Part shown: one piece after another, positions 28,715 through 36,613 of the stretch | How the letters are laid out: each line of letters begins with the position of its first letter | How positions within the stretch are numbered: position 1 is the stretch's first letter | Assembly (NCBI GenBank): GCA_947168905.1 | Contig: CAMVNR010000004.1 | Span: forward strand, 1-60,620 | Direction of reading: 5' to 3' | DNA from: an uncultured Lachnospiraceae bacterium | GTDB taxonomy: Bacteria > Bacillota > Clostridia > Lachnospirales > Lachnospiraceae | DNA length: 60,620 nt | Notes under the pieces: generated by a model | Databases searched by the model: none | Told to the model about the DNA's origin: nothing | The model's input: the letters and a program-made list of their open reading frames with translations, nothing else | Made by a program: the position numbers and the translations under genes

Positions 28715-29314
28715 ATGAATATTGTATGCCTGGATATGGAAGGCGTCCTGACGCCGGAAATATGGATTGCCTTCTCGGAAGCGACGGGAATCCCGGAGCT
28801 TCGCCACACGACGCGCGATGAGCCCGACTACGGAAAACTGATGCGTTTCAGGATGAATATTCTGAAAGAACATCAGCTGGGCTTAAGGGAAATTCAGGAA
28901 GTGATCGCAGGAATTGATCCGCTGCCGGGTGCTAAAAAATTTCTGGATGAGCTTCGCAGCATGACGCAGGTGATCATCTTAAGCGACACTTTTGAGCAGT
29001 TTGCAATGCCGCTGATAAAAAAGCTTGGATATCCGACACTCTTCTGCAATACCCTCGAGGTCGCTGAAAACGGCGAAATTATCGGGTATAAAATGAGAGT
29101 CGAAAAATCCAAGCTCAGTTCCGTGAAAGCGCTGCAGTCCATCGGATTCGAAACGATTGCGGCAGGAGACAGTTTTAACGATCTTGAAATGATTCTGGCA
29201 AGTAAAGCGGGATTTTTGTTCCGGTCGACGGAAGCCATTAAAGCTGCTCATCCGGAGATTCCGGCGTATGAAGACTTTGACGAGTTCCTTGAAGCGATCA
29301 AGAAGGTCTTGTAG
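28715..29314 (+). CDS. thrH: Phosphoserine phosphatase / homoserine phosphotransferase ThrH
   Basis: This HAD-superfamily enzyme of 199 residues has catalytic motif I as DMEGVLTPE (nucleophile Asp8), motif II as ILSDT, a lysine in the VEKSK segment and motif IV as AAGDSFNDLEM. ThrH dephosphorylates phosphoserine and can transfer the phosphate to homoserine, linking serine and threonine synthesis. The frame is open upstream to 28589, but the ATG at 28715 has GGGAG seven bases before it and gives the family N-terminus. It follows the ThuA gene by 64 bases and converges on the DHHW gene. Confidence 0.9.
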   Translation: MNIVCLDMEGVLTPEIWIAFSEATGIPELRHTTRDEPDYGKLMRFRMNILKEHQLGLREIQEVIAGIDPLPGAKKFLDELRSMTQVIILSDTFEQFAMPLIKKLGYPTLFCNTLEVAENGEIIGYKMRVEKSKLSSVKALQSIGFETIAAGDSFNDLEMILASKAGFLFRSTEAIKAAHPEIPAYEDFDEFLEAIKKVL

Positions 29315-29359
29315 TCTTATTAAAGGATCAGCGGAAGCGTGCGGACAAAGAAGGCCATA

Positions 29360-30511
29360 TTACTGGTTATTTTTCAGAACCGTCTTCAGGCTTGTATCGG
29401 CGGACAGCGTGTTGGCATTGTACAGAAAAAGCACTTCGTCATAGCCTTCCGAAATGACAAGGGCGTCAATGTCATCGTAATAATAACGCGGATCCACGAC
29501 CGTGATTCGCTTATAATCCGGAATCAGGAAGGGAATCAGACAGTTGGCGTAGGAGTCCTTGACAACAAGGAGCTTCCGGTCGGATTCAAGACTGGTATCG
29601 ATTGTAAAAATCGGATGGTTGCTTCCGAAAAACACCTGATAAGGATCATCGGTAAGAAGCGCATCGGTTTCATAGCAGGAGCCGCTGCGCTTCATATTTT
29701 CCGGGTAGGTAACGGTATAGTAGGAGTTATCCATCAGCTCTTCCGGATATTCCGGCAGATAGACCCTGATCGCATCGGCCTTTTTGGTGAGATAACCGGA
29801 TTTGGCAGAAAGAGATCCGAAAAATTCATTGCAGACAATACCGGAACGGAAGGTAACGGGAGAAGAGAGATTCATTTGCTGCTGAAGAACCCCGAAAGCA
29901 AGATAAGCGGCATCGGTAGTCCAGTGATGATCTGTCCGGTAGTAAAGAAGCGTATCGTCTTTATGGGAGTTCAGAGCTTCCCGGACATCAATACAGTTAT
30001 AGCTGCTTCCGAGCCGGCTGTAAAAGTCGTCGATATAGGCGTCTTCGCTGGCCGTCGGCGCATTCTTCGGCAAAAGCTCCGGGTAAACTGCAATTGCGCT
30101 TGGGACCAGCATAAAATAGAAATCGGTATTTTCATGGCGGGCTGAAAAGTCCGCCATTTCCTGTATGGTTTCTTCCTTATTTTCCGGATCGGCGGGATAG
30201 AAGCGTTCCATCAGACGGTCGTCGCCGCAGTAATAAACCCCCTGGGATTCACGGTCGCCTGTGAACAGAAGAAGGGAGGTTTTCATCGTCATCAGGGCGT
30301 TTCTTCCCGGAAACTGGTCGGCGGCGTATGCTTCAATTCCATCCATAAATGAGCCGTCAGAAAGAGTACTCAGCGTAAGCGCAGGTTTTCCCGAAAGACT
30401 GCGCTTTTCTTTTCCGGAATACGCACGGTCCGGGCGAACCAGCAGAATGACTGTAAACGCAAGAATAATCAGAATAAATGAAAAACCGACATAGCGGTGA
30501 TACCATCTCAT
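29360..30511 (-). CDS. DHHW family membrane-anchored protein (AlgJ/AlgX-like acetyl-transfer partner)
   Basis: The 383-residue protein has one N-terminal membrane helix (about 7-26) and an extracytoplasmic domain. The domain contains the DHHW motif (RTDHHWTTDAA, residues 192-202), the SGNH-like active-site block seen in AlgJ and AlgX, which acetylate alginate outside the cell. FGSNHPIFT and VVKDSYANCLIPFL later on match the serine block (KDSYANC). It is last in a leftward operon with an MBOAT transporter-transferase, its usual partner. The acceptor polymer is unknown; teichoic acid or an exopolysaccharide are the obvious candidates. Confidence 0.85.
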   Translation of the reverse strand: MRWYHRYVGFSFILIILAFTVILLVRPDRAYSGKEKRSLSGKPALTLSTLSDGSFMDGIEAYAADQFPGRNALMTMKTSLLLFTGDRESQGVYYCGDDRLMERFYPADPENKEETIQEMADFSARHENTDFYFMLVPSAIAVYPELLPKNAPTASEDAYIDDFYSRLGSSYNCIDVREALNSHKDDTLLYYRTDHHWTTDAAYLAFGVLQQQMNLSSPVTFRSGIVCNEFFGSLSAKSGYLTKKADAIRVYLPEYPEELMDNSYYTVTYPENMKRSGSCYETDALLTDDPYQVFFGSNHPIFTIDTSLESDRKLLVVKDSYANCLIPFLIPDYKRITVVDPRYYYDDIDALVISEGYDEVLFLYNANTLSADTSLKTVLKNNQ

Positions 30512-30523
30512 AGACAGCTCCTT

Positions 30524-31915
30524 TCAGAACCTGAAATAGAGGAAAGGATTGTAGTTCTCCGTGACCAGGAAGGCAATAGAAACCGTCAAAATGGCCAGAA
30601 GGAACACAAAACCGAAAAGATAATAGAGAACCCCGGCCGGGCCGGATTTCAGACGGCGGAGGGGTTTCTTCAAAATCGGAAGCGAGAAAAACGCGCTGAT
30701 TCCAAGAAGCAGGCCGCTGTTTTTCAGCGTATAGAGCGCGGTTTTGTCTGCAAACCCGTTTTCTGCGAAGCCGAACATGGACTTCAGGCTCGTCAGAATT
30801 TCCGGAAGAGTATTTGCCGAGAAAATCATCCAGCCGACAATGACGAAAATTAGTGTGAAAAAACGCCGGATCAGCGAAGGTATTTTCCACTTCAGGAAAA
30901 CATATTTCTCAAGAAGCAGCAGAAGTCCGTAGTACAGGCCCCAAAGCACGAAATTCCAGCTGGCGCCGTGCCAGAGGCCGGTCAGCATCCAGACAATCAG
31001 AATATTACGGACATGTTTCCATACCCTGACCCGGTTTCCGCCTAAGGGAATGTAAACATATTCGCGGAACCAGGTGCCGAGGGAAATGTGCCATCTCCGC
31101 CAGAAATCCGTTACGCTTTCAGCGGCGTAAGGATAGTTGAAGTTTTCCATGAAGGTAAAGCCAAGCATCTCGCCAAGGCCGATGGCCATGTCCGAATAAC
31201 CGGAAAAGTCAAAATAAATCTGGAAGGTGTAGGAAAGCGCCATTGTCCATGCAGACAGGGTGGAAATGCCCGCGCCTGATGCGTGAAGGGTTTCAAAAAC
31301 CGCCCCTGTCAGATTGGCCAGGAGGACCTTTTTTCCGAGACCGATAATAAAGCGGACGGCGCCTTTTCCGAAGCGGGCCATGGAAAGCGTTCGCTCGTCC
31401 ATTTGTTTTTCGACATCCTCGTAGCGTACGATGGGACCTGCGATCAGCTGCGGAAACATGGTAATGTAGGCGGCAAACTTTACGAAATTCTTCTGTACCG
31501 GAAATTTGCCGCGGTACAGATCAATCACATAGGACAGCGCCTGGAAGGTATAGAAGCTGATGCCGATCGGAAGCGCGATGGTCCGGACCGGGAGATTCAG
31601 CCGGAAGAGCGCATTCAGATTCTCCATGAAGAAACCATAGTATTTGAAAAAACCGAGAAGAAGCAGGTTGATGGCAACGGTAAAGACAAGGATCTGCTTT
31701 CCTGCATTCGGAAACCGGTCCATGAGAAGTCCCATGCTGTAATTTAAAAGGATGCTGTAGAGCATTAGAATAACGTAAACGGGCTCACCCCAGGCATAGA
31801 AAACAAGGCTGGTGAGAAGGAGTACAACATTTTTCAGCTTTTTCGGAACGATATAGTAAAGGAGCAGGGTGACCGGCAGGAAAATGAAGAGGAAGGTAAC
31901 ACTTGAGAAAATCAT
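30524..31915 (-). CDS. MBOAT family O-acyltransferase (AlgI/DltB-like)
   Basis: This 463-residue polytopic membrane protein carries the MBOAT active-site histidine in LTGLWHGASWNFVLWG and the preceding RRWHISLGTWFREYVYIPLG block, both diagnostic for AlgI/DltB-like enzymes. These pass an acyl group across the membrane to an extracytoplasmic acceptor. The ATG at 31915 has a strong GGAGGT before it and overlaps the stop of the DUF4358 gene (ATGA), so the upstream ATG at 31930 is rejected. The DHHW gene follows after 12 bases. No dltA or dltC is nearby, so D-alanylation is less likely than O-acetylation. Confidence 0.92.
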   Translation of the reverse strand: MIFSSVTFLFIFLPVTLLLYYIVPKKLKNVVLLLTSLVFYAWGEPVYVILMLYSILLNYSMGLLMDRFPNAGKQILVFTVAINLLLLGFFKYYGFFMENLNALFRLNLPVRTIALPIGISFYTFQALSYVIDLYRGKFPVQKNFVKFAAYITMFPQLIAGPIVRYEDVEKQMDERTLSMARFGKGAVRFIIGLGKKVLLANLTGAVFETLHASGAGISTLSAWTMALSYTFQIYFDFSGYSDMAIGLGEMLGFTFMENFNYPYAAESVTDFWRRWHISLGTWFREYVYIPLGGNRVRVWKHVRNILIVWMLTGLWHGASWNFVLWGLYYGLLLLLEKYVFLKWKIPSLIRRFFTLIFVIVGWMIFSANTLPEILTSLKSMFGFAENGFADKTALYTLKNSGLLLGISAFFSLPILKKPLRRLKSGPAGVLYYLFGFVFLLAILTVSIAFLVTENYNPFLYFRF

Positions 31916-32394
31916 TTGCGCACCTCCCATACGGATTTACAGGTTTCCAGCCAGGAAGAAGCTTCCTCCCCGACGAGAAACCAGCAGTATACGCCATCGG
32001 AGCCGGTTCTTGCCTGCGTAAGAAGCGCGGTCTGGTCCGTTCCATATCCGTCGAAATTTTTTTTCTGTACATTCAGACGGGATTCAAAGGCAGAAAGCGT
32101 ATCCGAAACAAGACTTTCATCCCGGCACTTGACGATCAGGATTTCGTTGACGGACATGGTATTGTCCGGCGCGAAATAGAAATACTCCGCATAATCGGAG
32201 GCGTTCAGGGAGAAGGCACGTTTCATGCGCATATCGCCCGCGGGCTCCATGCCGGAAAGACTGTATTTTTCGGTTAACGCAGAATTGACGTCCGACAGCG
32301 GGACGTCAGCAGGGGTTTTCCGATATAGCAGAAGCAGCATGACGCCGGCGAGAACAAGGACGGCAAGCGCTTCGAAGAGGATCACTTTTTTCAA
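31912..32394 (-). CDS. DUF4358 family membrane-anchored protein
   Basis: This 160-residue protein has an N-terminal membrane helix (about residues 5-23) and a small outer domain with NEILIVKCRDES and the WFLVGE segment typical of DUF4358. The start is TTG at 32394 with AAAAGGAG seven bases upstream; no ATG fits. Its stop overlaps the MBOAT start. I recall DUF4358 genes often sitting beside MBOAT and DHHW genes in Lachnospiraceae, so it is probably an accessory part of the same polymer-acylating machine. Its molecular role is unknown. Confidence 0.82.
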   Translation of the reverse strand: MKKVILFEALAVLVLAGVMLLLLYRKTPADVPLSDVNSALTEKYSLSGMEPAGDMRMKRAFSLNASDYAEYFYFAPDNTMSVNEILIVKCRDESLVSDTLSAFESRLNVQKKNFDGYGTDQTALLTQARTGSDGVYCWFLVGEEASSWLETCKSVWEVRK

Positions 32395-32451
32395 TGAATA
32401 CTCCTTTTAATTACGGGATACTGTCCGGGGCAAAGCCCGGCATTTGAAGGA

Positions 32452-32480
32452 ATTATAACACATCTTTTATAAATAGGAAA
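32452..32480 (-). promoter_or_regulatory. Possible promoter of the DUF4358-MBOAT-DHHW operon
   Basis: On the minus strand a perfect TATAAT (32457-32452) has only a weak TTTCCT at 17 bases upstream (32480-32475). The leader contains a short GC-rich hairpin, CCGGGGCAAAGCCCGG, near 32424-32441. The same 256-base gap must also hold the rightward promoter of the Tad operon; TTGAAG (32444-32449) with TATAAA (32468-32473) is a weak candidate. Confidence 0.4.
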
Positions 32481-32650
32481 GGGAGGCTGAAGCAAATATT
32501 TTTTTTCAGCGGCTTTTATGAGTATTTATAGGGGCAGCGGAGGTTTTATCCAATTACATACACAATATGCTGCTGGACAAATTATCAAAAACTGCTAAAA
32601 TAATCTCAAAAGATCAAAGAAGTTATTTAAGAAATGAAAACGGAAACGGT

Positions 32651-34318
32651 ATGAAGGAACTTCTGGCGATTATTGATACAGAAAAAGAATATGGAAAGAG
32701 ACTCTCGGAAGGGCTGGGTGAACTGCCTGATTTTCCGTATACTTCGGTTTTTACAGATACCTGGGAGGATTTTCCCGCTTTATGCAGGGAGGCTTCCGTA
32801 AGACTCGTTCTGACAGATGCTCTTCCCGGGGACGAGACGGTACCTGCGGGTCTTCCCATCCTGGTCTTTTCAAAGAGCAGGGAAGAAGAAAAGGAAAAAG
32901 ACCGGATCTTTCGATATCAGCCGCTGGAAAAGATCGCCGCAGAGATTCTGGAAAAGGAGGCGCTTTTTACGGTTTGCGAGCCGGAGGATATGGCGGAAAA
33001 AACTGCCGAAAGTCCGGAAAAGCTACGAAAGAGGCTGTATGAGAAGCTGCTGTCGGAGATGGATTTTTCCGAAGAGCTGTCTGATGAAGGGCTGTACCTG
33101 CATATCGACCGCCTGCTTTTTGAAGAAAGCAAACAAGTGCTGCTGTCAGAGGAGGGAAAAACAGCATTAAGAGAGGCGCTCTATCTTTCTCTGAGGCAGT
33201 ATGACGCGCTGTCGCTTGCATTAAAGGATCCGGAGGTGACAGAGGTCATGATTAACGGTCCGGACCGGATTTTCATAGAAAAGAACGGAAGAATGGAGGA
33301 ATTTCCGGAACATTTCCTGTCGGAAGAAAAGCTTCTGGATGTGGTGCAGAGAATTGCTTCTGCCGTGAATCGCCGGGTCAACGAAGCAACGCCAATGACC
33401 GATGCAATGCTCCCGGACGGAGCACGTGTGAATCTGGTGCTTCCTCCGATATCCCTTTCCGGCCCGATCATCACGGTCCGGCGTTTTCCGAAGAATCCGA
33501 TCACAATGGAGGATCTTGTCCGGATGGAGAGCATTTCCGAAGAAGCGGCCAGGTTTCTGGAAACGCTGGTGGAGTGCGGCTATAACCTCTTTATCTCGGG
33601 AGGGACCGGGGCCGGAAAGACAACCTTTCTCGGGGCTTTGGCCTCGGGGATTCCACCGAAGGAACGGATTGTGACCATCGAGGATTCACCGGAACTGAGG
33701 ATCCGGAATGTGAAGAACATCGTACGGCTTCGGACACGGCCTGCGAATCTGGAGGGGCTGTATGAGGTGACGGTCCGGCAGCTGATCCGGAACGCCCTTC
33801 GGATGCGGCCGGACAGAATTATCGTTGGCGAAATCCGTTCCGGAGAAGCGCTGGATATGCTCCAGGCAATGAATACCGGTCACGACGGCTCTCTGTCGAC
33901 CGGTCATGCGAACAGCGCATCCGATATGATTTTCAGGATTGAGACGATGGCGCTTATGGGCGGGGAAAAGCTGTCCCTTGCCGCAGTACGCCATCAGATC
34001 GCGTCCGCGATCGACATTCTGGTCCATCTCGACCGGCTCCGGGATTTGAGCAGGAGAGTGACGGGTATTTACGAAGTCCGGGGAATGGACAAAGAAGAGG
34101 TGAAGATTGCACCGCTGTTTGTTTTCCGGGAAGAAGGCGAATCCGATGGAAGGGTGGTGGGCAGGCTTGTCCGGACGGAAGAAAGGCTTGAAAACACCGG
34201 GAAGCTTGAAAAGCGCGGAAAAAGATTACCGAAGCTACAGCCTGAACGCAGCGGAAACGCTGAAGGTCCTGAGCCTGTTTCTTCTGCTGTTTCTGCTGCT
34301 TTCGGTGGCTTTTTATAA
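32651..34318 (+). CDS. tadA: Tad pilus assembly ATPase (CpaF/TadA) with fused CpaE-like N-terminal domain
   Basis: The C-terminal 400 residues form a CpaF/TadA secretion ATPase: Walker A GGTGAGKTTF (about residues 317-326), the Asp box TIEDSPELRI, Walker B RPDRIIVGEIR and the His box GHANS. It powers Flp pilus assembly from the cytoplasm. The first 110 residues (MKELLAIIDTEKEYGKRLSE...) instead look like the receiver-like N-terminal domain of CpaE/TadZ, without the MinD-type ATPase that normally follows. I see no separate cpaE in the window. The start at 32651 is chosen over the ATG at 32567 because it begins the domain; neither has a good ribosome site. The end overlaps tadB by about 130 bases. 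Confidence 0.88.
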   Translation: MKELLAIIDTEKEYGKRLSEGLGELPDFPYTSVFTDTWEDFPALCREASVRLVLTDALPGDETVPAGLPILVFSKSREEEKEKDRIFRYQPLEKIAAEILEKEALFTVCEPEDMAEKTAESPEKLRKRLYEKLLSEMDFSEELSDEGLYLHIDRLLFEESKQVLLSEEGKTALREALYLSLRQYDALSLALKDPEVTEVMINGPDRIFIEKNGRMEEFPEHFLSEEKLLDVVQRIASAVNRRVNEATPMTDAMLPDGARVNLVLPPISLSGPIITVRRFPKNPITMEDLVRMESISEEAARFLETLVECGYNLFISGGTGAGKTTFLGALASGIPPKERIVTIEDSPELRIRNVKNIVRLRTRPANLEGLYEVTVRQLIRNALRMRPDRIIVGEIRSGEALDMLQAMNTGHDGSLSTGHANSASDMIFRIETMALMGGEKLSLAAVRHQIASAIDILVHLDRLRDLSRRVTGIYEVRGMDKEEVKIAPLFVFREEGESDGRVVGRLVRTEERLENTGKLEKRGKRLPKLQPERSGNAEGPEPVSSAVSAAFGGFL

Positions 34319-34970
34319 TTCACTTGTTCCGGCGCTTGCAGCTTTCCTGCCCGGCGTACCGCTTATCATCACAGCGGAAAAAAGGAGGAAGCAAAGGCTC
34401 AGAAAACGAAGAATGCGGCGGGATTTTCTCCAGACGCTTCGGGTTTTCGGAGACGAGTTAAGAAGCGGGTATTCTGCGGATAACGCGGTGATCCGCTCCT
34501 TACCGGAGCTTTCGGAGCTTCTCGGGGAGAGCAGTGAAATCCTGGGGGAGTGGCAGCGGATGGGAAGGCAGCTTCAGAATGGAAGAACCGTGGAGGATGT
34601 TTTTCTTGAACTCGGACGAAAAACGGATATCGAAGAAATCCGCAGCTTTTCAGAGCTCCTGTCTATTGTGACAAGATCAGGCGGGGCGCTTCATATCATT
34701 GTCGACACGGCTTATCACAGAATGAGCGCCATGGAAAGCGTGCGGAGCGAGGTTCTGACAAAGCTTTCTGCGAAAGTACTCGAGCAGAGGATCATGGATT
34801 TTACACCGCTTGCAATTCTTCTGTATGTTCGCTTTTTTTCACCGTCCCTCGTAGCGCCCCTGTATCAGGGACTGAGGGGAAGAATGATCATGAGCATAGC
34901 GCTTCTTCTGTATTTTTTTGCCTTTCTGTGGTCGGAGTACATTCTGAAGGTTCGGGAAACGGAGGTCTGA
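34188..34970 (+). CDS. tadB: Tad pilus inner-membrane platform protein TadB-like
   Basis: This is the first of two GspF/TadB-TadC-type platform proteins. It has two hydrophobic helices near the N-terminus, a cytoplasmic T2SSF helical domain (about RDFLQTLRVFGDELRSGYSA to GGALHIIVDTAYHRM), and two C-terminal helices. The start is uncertain. I chose TTG at 34188, with GGAAG six bases upstream; TTG at 34206 or ATG at 34146 are alternatives. The beginning lies inside the end of the ATPase gene in another frame, so translation is probably coupled. TadC starts two bases after its stop. Confidence 0.82.
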   Translation: MKTPGSLKSAEKDYRSYSLNAAETLKVLSLFLLLFLLLSVAFYNSLVPALAAFLPGVPLIITAEKRRKQRLRKRRMRRDFLQTLRVFGDELRSGYSADNAVIRSLPELSELLGESSEILGEWQRMGRQLQNGRTVEDVFLELGRKTDIEEIRSFSELLSIVTRSGGALHIIVDTAYHRMSAMESVRSEVLTKLSAKVLEQRIMDFTPLAILLYVRFFSPSLVAPLYQGLRGRMIMSIALLLYFFAFLWSEYILKVRETEV

Positions 34971-34972
34971 AG

Positions 34973-36415
34973 ATGGGCGTATGTGTTCTTCTTCTTTTTC
35001 TGATTCTTTTTCTTGTGTTTATGAAAAGGAAGTATCGAAGAGAGGTATATGAGAAGAACCGAAAACGGATACGAATGCCTTCTGCCGTGTTTTGTTCCGG
35101 ACTTTTTCTGTCGGAATATCTGCAGCGGAAGAGTCCTTCCGGGCAGGATGGCGCAGGGCAGGAAGTTTTTCAGGCCACGGGGGAGAAAAAAGCTTTGCAG
35201 GAAGGCTTGCAGGGCGGGAGAATCCTTCTGGTTCTCTTTATGGCTTCTCTTTCCTGCCTGATGCTCGTCGTTTTTTCAGAAAACCGTATGGAAATCCGCG
35301 CACTTCGCCGTCCCGGCTTCGGTGATACAAGAAAGGTGGAGCTTGTCGCAGAAGACGCATCCGGAAAATGGCCGGTTTCTGTGAGCGTCTCCGGAAAAGC
35401 ACCGGATGAAAATGAAGCCGGGGAGCTTTTCGACAGAACTTTTGCCGAAATGTCGGAAATCATCCTGAACGGAAATTCTTCATTTTCCATGGTCACGAAG
35501 GATCTTTCCTTTCCGCGGCAGAGTGACAGCAAAATACGGCTCAGTTATCACTTAAGCCGCACGGATCTCCTTTCGTCAGACGGGAGAATCCTTGTTGAGG
35601 AGCTTCCTTCGGAGGGCGGACATCTCGTGCTGACCGTCACATTGTCGTTTGGAGCATTTGAGAAATCTTATCCTTGTGATGTAACCGTTCTTCCGGTACA
35701 GGAAGAGAAAATGAGCAGGAAAGAACAGCTTGATGAGCTCCTGATGCTGGCAGATGAAAACAGCCGGGAAGACGAGAACCTTGTCCTTCCAGATACCGTC
35801 GGCGGCGCAGCGCTGAAATATTATCCGAAGACGACTTCTCCTTACCTGATTCTGATTGCAGGATTTGCTCTGTCGCTGTGGATGGCAGTATACCCCGGGG
35901 AAAGAGCGAAAGAACGGCTGAAAAGAAGGAAAGAGTCGCTTTTAAGGGAATATCCGTCTTTTCTGATGAAACTGTCGATGTACCTTCAGACCGGACTCAG
36001 TATAAGAAGCGCCTGGGAACGGATCCTCAAAGAATCCGGGACAAAGGACGAAGCGGCAGGATTCTTTCGAAAGAAAAGAAGCGAAAAAGATGCGCTTTAT
36101 GAAGAAATGCGCACAGCGCTTCGGAATATGGACCGGGGACGGTCCGAGAGTCTTTCTTATCTGGAATTCGGCCAGAGAACAGGATTGTCATGCTATCGGA
36201 GACTGGGAAGCTTTCTCGCCAGAAATTTACGACAGGGGCTGTCGGGGGCGGAAGATTTTCTGGCAGCCGAAATGGAAAAAGCACTGGAAGAAAAAAGAAA
36301 CGAGGCGTTAAGGCGCGGGGAGGAAGCCGGGACGAAGCTGCTCTTTCCGATGGTGCTGCTTCTCGGAATCGTCCTGATGCTTCTCGTAATCCCGGCTTTT
36401 ATGATGTTTTACTGA
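34973..36415 (+). CDS. tadC: TadC-like pilus platform protein with an inserted extracytoplasmic domain
   Basis: The 480-residue product has a T2SSF/TadC domain only in its last 190 residues (YPSFLMKLSMYLQTGLSIRS is characteristic). Before it lie a signal-anchor-like helix (2-17), a second helix (about 84-102) and a hydrophilic domain of about 185 residues (103-287) that should face outwards. Typical TadC proteins are near 300 residues. The outer domain has a beta-rich middle and an acidic end. The ATG at 34973 has GGAGG eight bases upstream; the ATG at 34928 is rejected. The Flp pilin follows. Confidence 0.84.
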   Translation: MGVCVLLLFLILFLVFMKRKYRREVYEKNRKRIRMPSAVFCSGLFLSEYLQRKSPSGQDGAGQEVFQATGEKKALQEGLQGGRILLVLFMASLSCLMLVVFSENRMEIRALRRPGFGDTRKVELVAEDASGKWPVSVSVSGKAPDENEAGELFDRTFAEMSEIILNGNSSFSMVTKDLSFPRQSDSKIRLSYHLSRTDLLSSDGRILVEELPSEGGHLVLTVTLSFGAFEKSYPCDVTVLPVQEEKMSRKEQLDELLMLADENSREDENLVLPDTVGGAALKYYPKTTSPYLILIAGFALSLWMAVYPGERAKERLKRRKESLLREYPSFLMKLSMYLQTGLSIRSAWERILKESGTKDEAAGFFRKKRSEKDALYEEMRTALRNMDRGRSESLSYLEFGQRTGLSCYRRLGSFLARNLRQGLSGAEDFLAAEMEKALEEKRNEALRRGEEAGTKLLFPMVLLLGIVLMLLVIPAFMMFY

Positions 36416-36430
36416 CAAAAGGAGGGAAAA

Positions 36431-36613
36431 ATGATCAAGCTGCTTTATAAGCTTAAGAATGCTGTGACAGATGAGGCGGGAATCGGAACAATTGAAATCG
36501 TGCTCATATTAGTCGTCATCATCGGCCTTGTGCTTGTCTTTAAGCAGGAGCTGGTGGGTCTTGTCGAATCTGTTTTCGGACATATCAACAGTTCCATTGA
36601 AGAAGTTTACTAA
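36431..36613 (+). CDS. Flp-type (type IVb) pilin
   Basis: This 60-residue protein is the likely major pilin. It has a short basic leader (KLLYKLKNAVTDEAG), then GIGTIEIVLILVVIIGLVLV, a hydrophobic helix with glutamate at position 5 after the presumed cleavage site, as in Flp pilins. A prepilin peptidase (TadV) would cut after one of the glycines; none is encoded in the window. AAAGGAGG precedes the ATG. The next gene overlaps its end by 17 bases. Confidence 0.9.
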   Translation: MIKLLYKLKNAVTDEAGIGTIEIVLILVVIIGLVLVFKQELVGLVESVFGHINSSIEEVY

